DNA from: a virus
Virus record (IMG/VR): IMGVR_UViG_3300009285_000258
Coordinates: 1 to 32,081 of that record
DNA length: 32,081 nt
Reading direction: 5' to 3' (one strand)
Shown here: positions 1 through 8,811 of the stretch, one piece after another
How positions within the stretch are numbered: the stretch's first letter is position 1
Layout of the letters: each line of letters starts with the position of its first letter
The notes under the pieces: model-generated
Database searches by the model: none
The model's input: the letters and a program-made list of their open reading frames with translations, nothing else
Told to the model about the DNA's origin: nothing
Made by a program: the position numbers and the translations under genes

Positions 1-510
1 GTATCGAAACTTGAGTGAGGTATCGAAACAGTAGGAGTTGCTGTTGGGGGAGGGCTTGGCCCGCCACAGAATATCCCGCTCGGTTGGCTCCCCGCACTCC
101 ATGCAGGCCCCAGATGGCCCCTGATAGCGTCTGTGGCCACTCTTACACACCCAGTCGAAGGCGTGAAGGTTCTTCATGGTCGGCACCATTGTCCAGTCAT
201 CCTGCATATCGGCCATTAACTTTGTATCAAAACCCTCATCGAAGGCGCAATGAGCGTCTATCTTCATCACGTATTTAGCTGTGCTCAGCTTGCAGAGCCT
301 GTTAGTCATGGCCCGCTGTCCGATGGGTTCTGAGACATAGACAACCGTTACATCGGGATGATCCTCGACTCCCGGCTCAGCCCACTCTCCATCTAGGCCG
401 ACGATAACCTCAGTTCGGCCGCGCTTGTTCTCCAGGATGTTCTCGACCGTCTTGGCGAGGAACATCTCCCCCCTGGCGGGTATCAGGATCGAGAGATCAT
501 ACATACTCAT
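1..510 (-). CDS. Family 2-like glycosyltransferase (partial, runs off left edge)
   Basis: The 170 visible residues have the start of a GT-A nucleotide-sugar fold: a first beta strand (LSILIPARGE), VIVGLDGEW, and at residues 83-87 KIDAH, which stands where the metal-binding DxD motif is normally found. It is a clear paralogue of the glycosyltransferase at 1521-2429, whose matching stretch is KLDEHC followed by a similar acidic segment. A Cys/His cluster at C122, H126, C136 and C139 looks like a small zinc knuckle inserted in the catalytic domain. ATG at 508-510 overlaps the preceding gene by 14 bases; a second in-frame ATG lies two codons later. The family transfers sugar from a nucleotide donor; the acceptor here is unknown. 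The C-terminus is outside the window. Confidence 0.8.
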   Translation of the reverse strand, partial: MSMYDLSILIPARGEMFLAKTVENILENKRGRTEVIVGLDGEWAEPGVEDHPDVTVVYVSEPIGQRAMTNRLCKLSTAKYVMKIDAHCAFDEGFDTKLMADMQDDWTMVPTMKNLHAFDWVCKSGHRRYQGPSGACMECGEPTERDILWRAKPSPNSNSYCFDTSLKFRY

Positions 511-991
511 CGACGATCTCCCTGACGGTCATGCGCCGTCCGGTGATATTCATCTCGCAGTTCCAGGGAGGGATAAGGTCTATCCAATGGAGAAACTCCT
601 CCTTGTTCACCATGTAGCGGTAGACATTCTGAATCTCCAGCTTCTCTCCTCGGTGCTTCTGCTCCCGAAAGTGATTGATAAGCGTGTCTGTGTTATTGCC
701 CCAGGTGATATTGCCGAGACGGATGATCGTCCAGTTCGTAAATCCCTTGACCAACCGCTCCATATGGCGCTTATGCTGGGCGTAGGGGGTGTCCGAATAG
801 AAGACGCAGAGTGAACTGAAGTAGACGATGTGCTTCTCGGGCTGCGAGAGGAGCAGATTGATCTCTCTCTGATACTCTGATCTCTTTGTTTCCCCGCTAT
901 AACTAACGCCCGAGGCAAAAAATAACAGATCGTCTCTGTCCTTTAGGGCGCTGGCGATGTCTCCGTGGCCGATAATCATTTCTGGAACCAC
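497..991 (-). CDS. Short NAD(P)-dependent epimerase/dehydratase-like protein
   Basis: This 164-residue protein resembles a shortened extended-SDR enzyme. It has an N-terminal Rossmann-like turn (IGHGDIASAL), an SS strand end (YFSSL), a YAQHK motif matching the catalytic YxxxK, and a following RLGNITWGNN segment like the RLGNI of sugar epimerases. The enzyme at 20542-21306 has the same order of motifs but is 90 residues longer, so this copy may have lost part of the substrate domain. It overlaps the methyltransferase upstream by 16 bases and the glycosyltransferase downstream by 14, which implies translational coupling in a sugar-modification cluster. Activity is inferred, not certain. Confidence 0.65.
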   Translation of the reverse strand: MVPEMIIGHGDIASALKDRDDLLFFASGVSYSGETKRSEYQREINLLLSQPEKHIVYFSSLCVFYSDTPYAQHKRHMERLVKGFTNWTIIRLGNITWGNNTDTLINHFREQKHRGEKLEIQNVYRYMVNKEEFLHWIDLIPPWNCEMNITGRRMTVREIVDEYV

Positions 992-1524
992 CAGCTAGGT
1001 TGTCTGTCATCTCGATGAGCGTCCTTATCATACCCCGTGGTCTGAAGATCGTAACCGTATTCCTTGGTATATTCATCCACCGCCCTCACCACCCCATCGT
1101 TACCGCTCCTGAAGATGTAGTAGTCATGTCCCGAGACAATCCCGCCCCTGCGCACCTTCGGCGCCCAGGCCGCAATGTCCGCCCTCACATATTCGTAGTC
1201 ATGGTTGCCGTCAATAAACACGAAGTCTAGGGCTTCAAATGGTACCAACTTGGCTGCCTCTACGCTCAAGGCCAGGACAAACTCGTAGTAGGCGTAGGGG
1301 GCCAGACGCTTCTTCGCCCCCTCGTAAGCCTTCCTGAGCGTATCCTGGCTTCGGTAGGATGTATACTCGGGATAGGTCATATACGGGTCAACGCCATAAA
1401 GCGTCAGCCCTGGGATCTCCTGCATCAGGATCTCTGAGTAGCGCCCATCGCAGACGCCGACCTCAACGCCCTTGGTAAACCCCAGCGCGGCGAAGTGTTT
1501 AGCGAGCTCGATACGATTCTTCAT
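976..1524 (-). CDS. Class I SAM-dependent methyltransferase (Methyltransf_24-like)
   Basis: The 182-residue protein has motif I (VEVGVCDGRYSE) near residues 20-31, an acidic end to strand 2 (YGVDPY), and a late FVFIDGNHDYEYV segment followed by RRGGIVSGHDYY. That set is typical of the small sugar or antibiotic O-methyltransferases grouped in Methyltransf_24. It probably methylates a sugar or small group made by the neighbouring glycosyltransferases. Its ATG overlaps the stop of the glycosyltransferase upstream (ATGA), and its end overlaps the epimerase-like gene. The real substrate cannot be read from the sequence. Confidence 0.75.
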   Translation of the reverse strand: MKNRIELAKHFAALGFTKGVEVGVCDGRYSEILMQEIPGLTLYGVDPYMTYPEYTSYRSQDTLRKAYEGAKKRLAPYAYYEFVLALSVEAAKLVPFEALDFVFIDGNHDYEYVRADIAAWAPKVRRGGIVSGHDYYIFRSGNDGVVRAVDEYTKEYGYDLQTTGYDKDAHRDDRQPSWWFQK

Positions 1525-2429
1525 TCTTCAGCCTTGTCTATTGCTAGCTGCTCTTGCCAGTTTTCCATCCAGCCGGGCATGGTCGGAAACTTCTCGATGA
1601 ACCAAGCGAAGTCACGAACGCGCTTGTCCCATTTGTCGCCCAGCCAGAAGTCGATTGTGAACAGCCGGCCCATCTCGTTATCCACGGCTCGCTTGGCATA
1701 TTGTCCTTTGGAGAAACGGTAGCCCTTGCCTCGGAACGTACCCTTGTGCATATGAGCATACCATGTTTTCTTATTAACTTTTAGAGCCCCACCCGAGAGC
1801 CAGGCTTTCATCCCGATCTCTTGAGCCTCGCAGGTAAACGGCCCGTAGTTCTCGTCCTCCATCCGAACGATAAACTCATCCCAGAAGGAACGCTTCATAA
1901 AGTAGCAGGAGCCCTGCATCGAGGGGGTATCATCGATCAGGATGTCCCTGCGTTCGTGCCACGGCTGCTTCCACTCGGCTCCATGTAGCCCACAAGTATG
2001 GTCTCGGCGCCGCTCGTAGGGATAGGAGAGGTACATATAGTCAATCGGTGGTCGACCATCCTCGATGATAGACCAAGTGTCAGGATCAAGGCGATAGCGT
2101 CTTGGAATCACCACCCAGTTATCCTCGCAGTCGGCTATGAGCTTATTATCCCAGCCCTGATCCATCATGCAGTGCTCGTCTAGCTTCATAATGTATTCAC
2201 CTCGGGAGATAGCGACCCCGGCGTTGATGGATGCCCTCATCCCTCTATTATCAAACATAGTTCCGTGGTGGATGACGGTTAGCCGCTTGTCCGGCCTGAG
2301 AACTGGAGACGTCCAGCAGCCGTCGAGGACAACAATAACCTCGACCTCCCCCTCCGCCTTCGCCAGAACGTCCTCTACGGTTGGTTGAAGATAGCGGTCA
2401 TCCCTCGAGGGGATAATCACCGAGACCAT
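1521..2429 (-). CDS. Family 2-like glycosyltransferase
   Basis: The 302-residue protein opens with a GT-A signature: VSVIIPSRDD, VIVVLDGCW and MKLDEHC at residues 81-87, where DEH takes the place of DxD. It is complete and is the closest relative in this window of the truncated enzyme at the left edge, suggesting tandem duplication. It likely moves a sugar from a nucleotide donor onto a phage virion or host surface acceptor. The ATG overlaps the TAA of the preceding small gene (TAATG), and the stop overlaps the methyltransferase start, so it belongs to one tightly coupled cassette. Confidence 0.82.
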   Translation of the reverse strand: MVSVIIPSRDDRYLQPTVEDVLAKAEGEVEVIVVLDGCWTSPVLRPDKRLTVIHHGTMFDNRGMRASINAGVAISRGEYIMKLDEHCMMDQGWDNKLIADCEDNWVVIPRRYRLDPDTWSIIEDGRPPIDYMYLSYPYERRRDHTCGLHGAEWKQPWHERRDILIDDTPSMQGSCYFMKRSFWDEFIVRMEDENYGPFTCEAQEIGMKAWLSGGALKVNKKTWYAHMHKGTFRGKGYRFSKGQYAKRAVDNEMGRLFTIDFWLGDKWDKRVRDFAWFIEKFPTMPGWMENWQEQLAIDKAEE

Positions 2430-2752
2430 TATGTTTTGGTGATCGAGGTAATCTTGTTACTAGCGTCAAAGGTGAGCGCCAGGGTGGCGGTCGTCGATCC
2501 CCCGGAGCCACCACTCTTAAAGGTGAGCGTCTGGTAGTTGCCGTTTCCATCGGCGTTGGTGAAGCCCAAGTAGTCAGAGCGCGGGATTCCAAGTCCATCA
2601 GCCGTCTCGACGTTGCCGGAAGCATCGACCTTGACTGGCTGCAGCGCCGTACCGTCGTAGCCGTATAAGAGCGTCTTGAGGATCTCGAAGGTAGGCTCGT
2701 AGCTACGATTTAATATTGATTGGGCGCTATCCTTGGTGTCAGGTTGTGGCAA
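2429..2752 (-). CDS. Hypothetical phage protein, Gly/Thr-rich C-terminus
   Basis: The 107-residue protein has a helical-looking N-terminus, a central YDGTALQPVKVDASGNV stretch of a type common in small phage structural proteins, and a Gly/Ser/Thr-rich, beta-prone C-terminus with LALTFDASNKITSITKT. There are no catalytic motifs and no signal peptide. It lies between a hypothetical gene, which it overlaps by 14 bases, and a glycosyltransferase. A minor virion or decoration protein is possible; function is unknown. Confidence 0.65.
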   Translation of the reverse strand: MPQPDTKDSAQSILNRSYEPTFEILKTLLYGYDGTALQPVKVDASGNVETADGLGIPRSDYLGFTNADGNGNYQTLTFKSGGSGGSTTATLALTFDASNKITSITKT

Positions 2753-3203
2753 GGAACTTCCTTCGCAATTCTTTAGATGACATCTCTTCGACTGGCTTCT
2801 GCTCGAACGCTTCCTTCTCGCGGACGGACTCTAAGATCTTGTTCTCGATCCGGACGAACTCGGCGAGTCGGTCTATAGCTATATACACGTTTTCGTATTC
2901 GGCTCCAGACTTCTTCATCAGAATCTTGAGTTCAGCGGCGTACCTCTCCTTGGTATCAGACTTGGAGTTGAGGTATGCATCTACTGAGTCGGCGAGTTCC
3001 TTGACGCTGAAGGTATCGTAGGCGAGAGTTCCGCCCGGGATAAGATCCATGAGGTAGGGCATCCTCCCGGCTTCCTTGTGAAGCTCCGGGGGCATCTCGT
3101 CCCCCCCTTCGGAGGCGATGTATGGGGGGGTATCGGAAGGCTTTTCCTCGGCTGGGGCGGGGACTGCTGGTTCGGCCTTGGGCTGGATGCTAAGATCGCT
3201 CAT
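2739..3203 (-). CDS. Hypothetical protein, proline-rich N-terminus and charged helical C-terminus
   Basis: The first 50 of 154 residues are Pro/Ala/Glu-rich and probably disordered. Residues 60-150 are charged and probably alpha-helical (KELADSVDAYL, RLAEFVRIENKILESVREKE), possibly coiled coil. No family is recognised. It starts four bases inside the small zinc protein gene and overlaps the next gene, so it is translated in the same late operon. A copy of the late-strand motif GTGTATATA lies inside it at 2880-2888, the only copy away from a gene junction. Confidence 0.65.
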   Translation of the reverse strand: MSDLSIQPKAEPAVPAPAEEKPSDTPPYIASEGGDEMPPELHKEAGRMPYLMDLIPGGTLAYDTFSVKELADSVDAYLNSKSDTKERYAAELKILMKKSGAEYENVYIAIDRLAEFVRIENKILESVREKEAFEQKPVEEMSSKELRRKFLATT

Positions 3204-3409
3204 ACGATCTTCCCGTCTTCAACTATAAACTCATCTCTGAGCCTCTTGCCCATTGGACAGTAGCGACATTTATAATTCATCACGCCCTCTTCGTCTCGAC
3301 CAATCGGCTCCAAGTGGTGGTCGCACTCGCCATCGAAGACAACTTCGGGCTTGAAGAGCCTGACCCCGTCCGTGTCTTCAGACTTTTCTAGGCGATCAAA
3401 CTCTTCCAC
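3200..3409 (-). CDS. Small zinc-ribbon-like protein
   Basis: The 69-residue protein carries a Cys/His set in its middle: GECDHHLEPIG followed about 15 residues later by KCRYC. This spacing fits a single structural zinc site (C-x-H-H then C-x2-C). The rest is acidic and polar. It overlaps the end of the 1269-residue virion-like protein by 22 bases and the next gene by 4. The fold call rests on the cysteines alone; the role is unknown. Confidence 0.62.
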   Translation of the reverse strand: MEEFDRLEKSEDTDGVRLFKPEVVFDGECDHHLEPIGRDEEGVMNYKCRYCPMGKRLRDEFIVEDGKIV

Positions 3410-6400
3410 GACTTCCTCTTCTTTGTCTTTAATCTTACCTTATTCTTGGGCTTGCTTCCACCCTTGGGAGCTGCGGCTAAGACCTTCGCGGTAGCGCTCT
3501 GACCCCCGCCGTACTTGGTGAGCGAAAGTTTTACTTTGGTGGAGGGGATAGAGACCTTTTTTGAGGAGGTCTTGGACCTCCTGCCACTCCTGGAGCCGTA
3601 ACCGCCATAACCCTTCCCATACTTTAATTCGTTGAATACTTTACGCTCATCTTCCTCGTAGCCGAAGGTTACATTATCGAACTGATTGGCAGAAATCGGG
3701 TCGTAACCCTCAATTTCTCGTTTAGCATTTATGACTTTTAGACGAGCGGCAGTATATACGTCAAACTCGGCGCTAAGATTGGTGGTCGCAAACATCGCTT
3801 TAGCAGCATCGGGGTTCTTGTCTCTTAACTGGAAGTATCTTTCAACTAATAGGGGTTGCTTGGCAATTCCTATTTTGTTCCATGCTTCAGCTCTAGCCCC
3901 TTGAGAACTTTTGACACCGAGCTTTTTGAAGTATTCAGTATTGGCGGTTCCATAGGCTCTCTCAGCGGTCTCAAAAGCTGTATACCAGGGTTGGGTGGCT
4001 CGTAAGATTTCTTCTCGCTCTATATCTTCACCCGTCGGTCGTGAGCGCAACTCCAAAACCAATCTAACCTGTTTCTCGGTGGGCAACTTGTATATGGGGT
4101 CAACGGGTTTTTTATCTCTACTGTGGGCATTTAGAGCCTTACCCTTTAGAAAGTCATATGTTTTAAGACTATGATCCGCAGACACTAACTTCCATTTTTC
4201 GGGGCTAACTATATCGTAGAGTATCTTGCCCGTCTTTCGGTCTTTTTCCCTGCCCAAAAACTTGTCTAAACTGGGGGCTAATCCAGGGTTCTCTCGTTTG
4301 AACTTTTCGATATCTTTGAACTCGCCGTCGAAATATTCGTTTCTGCCACGCTGTTCTTCGGCTTTCTTGCGTCCGAACTGTTCGACCTTAACACCGCCGA
4401 CTCGCAGTAGTGATTGTGGGAGAGAACGGGTCTGACCGTAATAGTTTTCCTTCTTATCCAGTGAGGCTTTGATTGAATTGGCATCTGAGGCATACGGCAA
4501 GAGCGACATCCCCAAATAGTTGAGCCTATTCTTCTTTTGTTCGTCCTTGGATAACGGTTGAGATGGATATTTTTCGGCATCTGGGTCGGCTATTTGTTTA
4601 CCCCTGAAATCTCTATTGGCAACCAACGACGCTAATGGCCCTAGGAGTGGGTCGGCGCTAATGGCTTGTGGGCTTAAGTGGATACCAGTTTCGTCTTTTT
4701 TGAGTGGAATCTGCCATGGTAGGTAACGCTTGACATCCTCTTGCAACCCGCCAGTCAGGTCGTTGTAGGTTGTTAGGCCGAGCAACCGTCCAAGATTTAT
4801 AGCCCCCCACGGAGATTGAATCTCTAGGCTCTGATTGGTAAACGGTACTCTCGGAGCGCCCAATCGCTCTTCACGGGTTTTACGGTCTTCGGGGGTTTCC
4901 CCAGACATTTTGCTTGCTACATTTACCAGGGTGGTTGCAGCCACCGCCGATGTTGCTAGTCTAATTGGGTTGTCAGCAGCAGTATTATGAGCGATACGCA
5001 ATAGTTCGGAAGAGAATCGGATAAAGGCATTACCAATAAGGGGGGTTTTGGCTCCTTGGTCAAACATAAATCCAACCAAATCATAGTTTTGTTGCATGCG
5101 TCTCGTTCGTTCGGCAGCTTCAGCGATAGGTAGCCCTCGCTCCCTGAAGGTTAAATAGGTCGCCATTTTAGCTTTATCATCGACCGCCTGGTAGGTATCG
5201 CCAACAATCTTTATCCCTCGTTTTGCAATATTCTGTTTGGGTACTATATCGCCAGTACGGTAGAGTTCTTTTTGGATCATGCTGGGGCTAAATATACCGG
5301 CTCTGGTAGCTTCCAGAAACTCGGGGGAGTTAGATTTCATCATCTTGCCCCCCCTAACCCAATTCCGGTTAAGAGTAATCGGGTTGATGCCATTTAACCC
5401 GGCAATTAGGTTGTTAAAAGTTCTGTTTCCCAGTCTAACCCCAGGATTAAAGATGGTCAGGACTGCTTTTCTGGCTCGACGTAATCCTATGCGGTCGTAG
5501 CGATTTAGGAGCGAGATGATGTCTTGTGCCACACCGGTCTCGTAAATAAACCCTTGTAGATCCTCGGCTTGCTCTTTGAGAACGTGCTTACCTGCCAAAC
5601 TACCATAGGCCTTATTATCCGGTATCTGGACATAACCCTTCTTGGGGGCGGGTGAAATAGAACCATTTTTACTCAACCAGTCAGAATATTGAACGAACGC
5701 TTTATTGCGCTGGAACTGCTGGACCCTCATGGCGGTTAAGAAATAGGGGTCAGTTTCGGCTGCCTTGATTACCTCGCTTGGTATATCGGACAGGTCTTTG
5801 CGGGGCTTGAATATGTTAAGTTCCATCTTGTTGTTCTTGGCAATTTGGCGCATGGGGTCATCTTCAAAGAACTTGCTCATATCCCTAGGGAAGTAGGTAC
5901 CTTTGTTTGCCTTATATCTGGTTTTGTCTAGTAACCCCAGTTTATAATTGCCCTCATGGGTTATATCCATAATCTTGCGTAAGCGAGCGGTTTCTCTGAC
6001 CTCGGCTGATGTTATAGTCAACGGCTTACCGCCCCTAGCGGTATAAAGCTGCGGGTCAAGAGCTGACGCTACCGCTTCTGGGCGAACACCGCCCTGTATA
6101 GCTTTTTCGCCACTTTTAGCAATGGATTTTCCATAAACATCTCCGAGTTGTCTCTCGCCAGCATAAACTCCTAGCCTTGACAGCTCCTCGCGGCTCTTAC
6201 CGGCTTGTTTGGAGACTCCGACAACGAACCGTCCGGGTGTCCTAGCTATACGACTACCCGATTCCAAGGAAGCTCTTACTAATTTATCTGCCCCTCGTTC
6301 GACTGGCTGAGTAAGTTTACGGGCTTGACGGTCAATTGATAGCTTTTCGGCTAATTTGCCCAGTGGTCGTTCTTTATAGGCGACCACTCCCCTGGGGCCG

Positions 6401-7197
6401 AGTATAGTTTCTTCTAGTCGTTGGTCTATACTCCCCTGACCCGCTTTTCTAACAGGAGCTTTAACCGGGGGAAGAGCGGGGGCTGTCTTACCTACTTGTG
6501 GGGGTTGGGTCGGCTTGGGGGCTAGCTTCCCCACCGCCCCTACCTCACCGAGCGCGGCATTACCCCTAGCAGCTGCTCTCGCTCCGACCGAGATGCCTCG
6601 CAGCACAGCCGGGGCGCCCCTCAAGACACCTCCGCCTGCCGCCGGAAGGGCTACATCGGTCAAAGTGGGGTTTCGATTCTCGCTGAGCGCGGTTGAGGTT
6701 CCCAACCCGCCTCCCCGAAGTATCTCTGATCCGACCTTGAGAGCAGTACCCCCCGCTCGAAGGATCGGAGCAGAGACCAGAACGGTGCCTCCGATGTCTC
6801 CAACGGCTTCTTTCCCAGTCTTCCACTGCCGAAGACCCAACTGATCCTGGAGTGCGACTCGGTTAGGTTCACTCTTGATTCCGAGAGCTTTGTTGGTAGC
6901 CCGTGATGCACCCCCCAGGACGTTGTAAGAGAGGTTGAGCGGTTGCCTAACAACGTCTGTTGTAAATCCCCCAACACCCCCTAGGATCCTCCCTGCGCCT
7001 GAGTTTATAAACTTGGGCTTGGGGCGGGCTAGGGACTGAGCTCTGGGTCCGTAGTAACCAGAAAGCTCCCGCTGCCTGATCTGCGGATTTGTAGCCCGGA
7101 AGTTACCGCTCGAGCGCGGAGGCGTTAGGTCAATGTAATCCTGCAGCGGACGGAGGGCCTTGCCAGCCTCTCGGGAGAGCCATGAGAGTACGCTCAT
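3388..7197 (-). CDS. Very large virion-associated protein (putative internal or ejected protein)
   Basis: At 1269 residues this is the longest gene in the window, placed just after the tail genes. The N-terminal 200 residues contain hydrophobic Gly/Ala-rich stretches (GGVGGFTTDVV, GGTVLVSAPILRAGG), then a proline-rich linker. Residues 250-800 are mixed and basic, with a hydrophobic segment near LATSAVAATTLVNVAS. The C-terminal 70 residues are strongly basic and low-complexity (KPKNKVRLKTKKRK). No enzyme motif was found. Its size, position and alternating hydrophobic and basic regions resemble the internal virion or ejection proteins of short-tailed phages and polyvalent phage proteins. That assignment is inference from context; no domain was identified. 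Confidence 0.8.
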   Translation of the reverse strand: MSVLSWLSREAGKALRPLQDYIDLTPPRSSGNFRATNPQIRQRELSGYYGPRAQSLARPKPKFINSGAGRILGGVGGFTTDVVRQPLNLSYNVLGGASRATNKALGIKSEPNRVALQDQLGLRQWKTGKEAVGDIGGTVLVSAPILRAGGTALKVGSEILRGGGLGTSTALSENRNPTLTDVALPAAGGGVLRGAPAVLRGISVGARAAARGNAALGEVGAVGKLAPKPTQPPQVGKTAPALPPVKAPVRKAGQGSIDQRLEETILGPRGVVAYKERPLGKLAEKLSIDRQARKLTQPVERGADKLVRASLESGSRIARTPGRFVVGVSKQAGKSREELSRLGVYAGERQLGDVYGKSIAKSGEKAIQGGVRPEAVASALDPQLYTARGGKPLTITSAEVRETARLRKIMDITHEGNYKLGLLDKTRYKANKGTYFPRDMSKFFEDDPMRQIAKNNKMELNIFKPRKDLSDIPSEVIKAAETDPYFLTAMRVQQFQRNKAFVQYSDWLSKNGSISPAPKKGYVQIPDNKAYGSLAGKHVLKEQAEDLQGFIYETGVAQDIISLLNRYDRIGLRRARKAVLTIFNPGVRLGNRTFNNLIAGLNGINPITLNRNWVRGGKMMKSNSPEFLEATRAGIFSPSMIQKELYRTGDIVPKQNIAKRGIKIVGDTYQAVDDKAKMATYLTFRERGLPIAEAAERTRRMQQNYDLVGFMFDQGAKTPLIGNAFIRFSSELLRIAHNTAADNPIRLATSAVAATTLVNVASKMSGETPEDRKTREERLGAPRVPFTNQSLEIQSPWGAINLGRLLGLTTYNDLTGGLQEDVKRYLPWQIPLKKDETGIHLSPQAISADPLLGPLASLVANRDFRGKQIADPDAEKYPSQPLSKDEQKKNRLNYLGMSLLPYASDANSIKASLDKKENYYGQTRSLPQSLLRVGGVKVEQFGRKKAEEQRGRNEYFDGEFKDIEKFKRENPGLAPSLDKFLGREKDRKTGKILYDIVSPEKWKLVSADHSLKTYDFLKGKALNAHSRDKKPVDPIYKLPTEKQVRLVLELRSRPTGEDIEREEILRATQPWYTAFETAERAYGTANTEYFKKLGVKSSQGARAEAWNKIGIAKQPLLVERYFQLRDKNPDAAKAMFATTNLSAEFDVYTAARLKVINAKREIEGYDPISANQFDNVTFGYEEDERKVFNELKYGKGYGGYGSRSGRRSKTSSKKVSIPSTKVKLSLTKYGGGQSATAKVLAAAPKGGSKPKNKVRLKTKKRKSWKSLIA

Positions 7198-7200
7198 GGC

Positions 7201-7986
7201 TTAACCTCCGTAGAGAAACTTGTCGAGCTCCGACTGAGGTTTATTCTGAGCCTGCCGGGTAGATGTGCCCCCTATATTGGCGTTTGGCGAGAACCGTGCG
7301 ATCCCCGGAGAGGCCATCAGCGGGGTGCTGGTGTTAATTGCCTTCGGCTGGAGCGTCGGGATGCTCGCGTTGAGACCCGAACTGTAGTCGCCGCCAGTAT
7401 AGCTTCCCCCGCTCAAATTATAGTCAGAGAGTGCTTGTGCGAGGGCATCCTGGTTAGCAGCCTCAAACTGGCCCTTGGCGAAGTCGATCTTGGTCTGATT
7501 ATTTCCAAAGTCCGTGTTAGTGTCGTCCACGCCCTGTTTGTAGGCACTTAGAATCTTCTGGTTGTAGTTGCCAATCTGGGACTGGAAGGCATCGGGAGAG
7601 ATCTGTGAGAAGTAAGACGAGTTCTGCTGATCAGCGGTCTCCCTGGAGGACTGGAGATCTCGGAGGTTGCGGTCCCGAGTATCTCTAATCATGTTCTGCT
7701 GGTCTTCAAAGCTCAAGAGTCCGGCCTGATACGCTCGATTGATAGCGGCCACCGTTCGGTTGTATCCTTCTAACGAAGCCTGGAGCTGTTCGGCAGTATA
7801 GATAGTCGATCCCCCAGTATCTGTGCTAGCCGTACCATCTCCAGTCGTGGTATCCGACGAGGTCGATATGGTGCTGCCGTCAGAAGGCTGGAGAGAACCA
7901 TAGGCAGGCTGCAAGTCGTAGCTAGATCCCTGTAGGTAAGGGTCCGATCCCTGTAGTGTGCCGTAAGCATCCTGTAATACTGCCAC
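7201..7986 (-). CDS. Virion-associated protein with N-terminal LQ repeats
   Basis: The 261-residue protein starts with GTG. The first 35 residues repeat a short unit (YGTLQGS, PYLQGS, YDLQPA, YGSLQPS), followed by a Ser/Thr/Gly/Asp linker and a Gln/Asn-rich helical middle (residues 65-175). The C-terminus is Ser/Gly/Asn-rich and ends in ELDKFLYGG. It lies three bases before the giant virion-like protein and behind the tail spike-like gene, so a structural or ejected role is likely. A weak SD (AGAGAG) precedes the start. The GTGTATATA motif lies about 30 bases upstream and directly follows the upstream stop. Confidence 0.68.
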   Translation of the reverse strand: MAVLQDAYGTLQGSDPYLQGSSYDLQPAYGSLQPSDGSTISTSSDTTTGDGTASTDTGGSTIYTAEQLQASLEGYNRTVAAINRAYQAGLLSFEDQQNMIRDTRDRNLRDLQSSRETADQQNSSYFSQISPDAFQSQIGNYNQKILSAYKQGVDDTNTDFGNNQTKIDFAKGQFEAANQDALAQALSDYNLSGGSYTGGDYSSGLNASIPTLQPKAINTSTPLMASPGIARFSPNANIGGTSTRQAQNKPQSELDKFLYGG

Positions 7987-8015
7987 GATGATCTCTCTTA
8001 TCTTGTGCTGCTATT

Positions 8016-8024
8016 TATATACAC
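8016..8024 (-). promoter_or_regulatory. GTGTATATA late-strand junction motif (spike / LQ-repeat gene)
   Basis: GTGTATATA on the minus strand, immediately after the TAG of the spike gene (TAGGTGTATATAAATAG). The downstream gene starts about 30 bases later. It is one of five copies at late gene junctions and is a possible phage late promoter -10 or an mRNA processing site. Confidence 0.55.
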
Positions 8025-8792
8025 CTAGGCCGCCTCATATAGAAATCCAAGATTGACCTCGTCTAAATTACCCCACGTGAACGGGATGGTGGTGCTTAGG
8101 GCCGAGACCTGTACATATGTGCTTGATGCGTTCCAGACAACAATGTCGGCGGTCGTTGTGCTCCTCCACCTAACTGGCCCCTCATAGGTATTTGTCCCAG
8201 TGTCTTCCATTCTTGCTCCTCCAATTGTCGATACGGCCGCCGTATAGAGAGCGGACGTACTTGTTACTGGAAGGGTAAACGTAGTATCAGCGTTCATGGC
8301 CGAGCTAGATCCAAGCACGAACTTAATCCTTGCGAAAACCGTCTTTCCAATCTGTCCATATTTAGCTGTAACCGTCCCGTTACCCACAGTTACGGCCGTC
8401 CAGCTTGGAGTCCAGGAAGCCCAGGCCCCGCCCAGATCCCCAGAATCCGTGTTAAGGTCTGCCTGCTTGATTAACCCATTCCCGAACCAGTAGGCACTTA
8501 CGCCCTGCTGCACCTTGGATCCGTTATCGTGGGCCACACCCGTAGTATCAGCCACTCCTCTCGTAAGACCGGCCAGCGCTCCCGTTCCCGAGGTGTAGGA
8601 GGTGTAAAAGATAGTCTCTGGCCCCTCATCTACCCCAACCGCAATGACGGAGTCATAGTCGATCTGAAGGACGCCGTTGGTAGCGGGGAGATTGAGGCCC
8701 GTGCCGATGGTGGCTGAGGTGGCCCCAGCGGTCAGCGCCCCATTGAGCGTACTGGTTACGAAATCAGCTGTTGGTTGCGAGATCTGTGCCAT
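8025..8792 (-). CDS. Putative tail fibre/spike or receptor-binding protein
   Basis: The 255-residue protein is rich in Thr, Ser, Gly and Ala and beta-prone throughout. Its N-terminal 100 residues (TLNGALTAGATSATIG, a DYDSVIAVG strand, GLTRGVADTTGVAHDNGS) look like the N-terminal domains of phage tail and adhesin proteins. Residues 125-250 contain WASWTPSWTAVTVGNGTV and SALSTTIPFTWGN, which look like a carbohydrate-binding or trimeric tip domain. It follows the nozzle-like gene and probably contacts the host. No clear SD precedes ATG; the junction motif GTGTATATA sits 10 bases upstream. Confidence 0.68.
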   Translation of the reverse strand: MAQISQPTADFVTSTLNGALTAGATSATIGTGLNLPATNGVLQIDYDSVIAVGVDEGPETIFYTSYTSGTGALAGLTRGVADTTGVAHDNGSKVQQGVSAYWFGNGLIKQADLNTDSGDLGGAWASWTPSWTAVTVGNGTVTAKYGQIGKTVFARIKFVLGSSSAMNADTTFTLPVTSTSALYTAAVSTIGGARMEDTGTNTYEGPVRWRSTTTADIVVWNASSTYVQVSALSTTIPFTWGNLDEVNLGFLYEAA

Positions 8793-8802
8793 ATCTGCTT
8801 GC

Positions 8803-8811
8803 TATATACAC
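8803..8811 (-). promoter_or_regulatory. GTGTATATA late-strand junction motif (nozzle / spike)
   Basis: Directly follows the TAA of the nozzle gene and ends 10 bases before the spike start, which has no SD. If this is a -10, the spike mRNA would have an almost leaderless 5' end. Confidence 0.55.

Noticed and set aside
607-918. Several 60-140 codon frames overlapping clear genes on the opposite or shifted frame
   Set aside because: They lie wholly inside genes with recognised motifs, have Arg/Ser-rich shadow composition and lack SD sequences.
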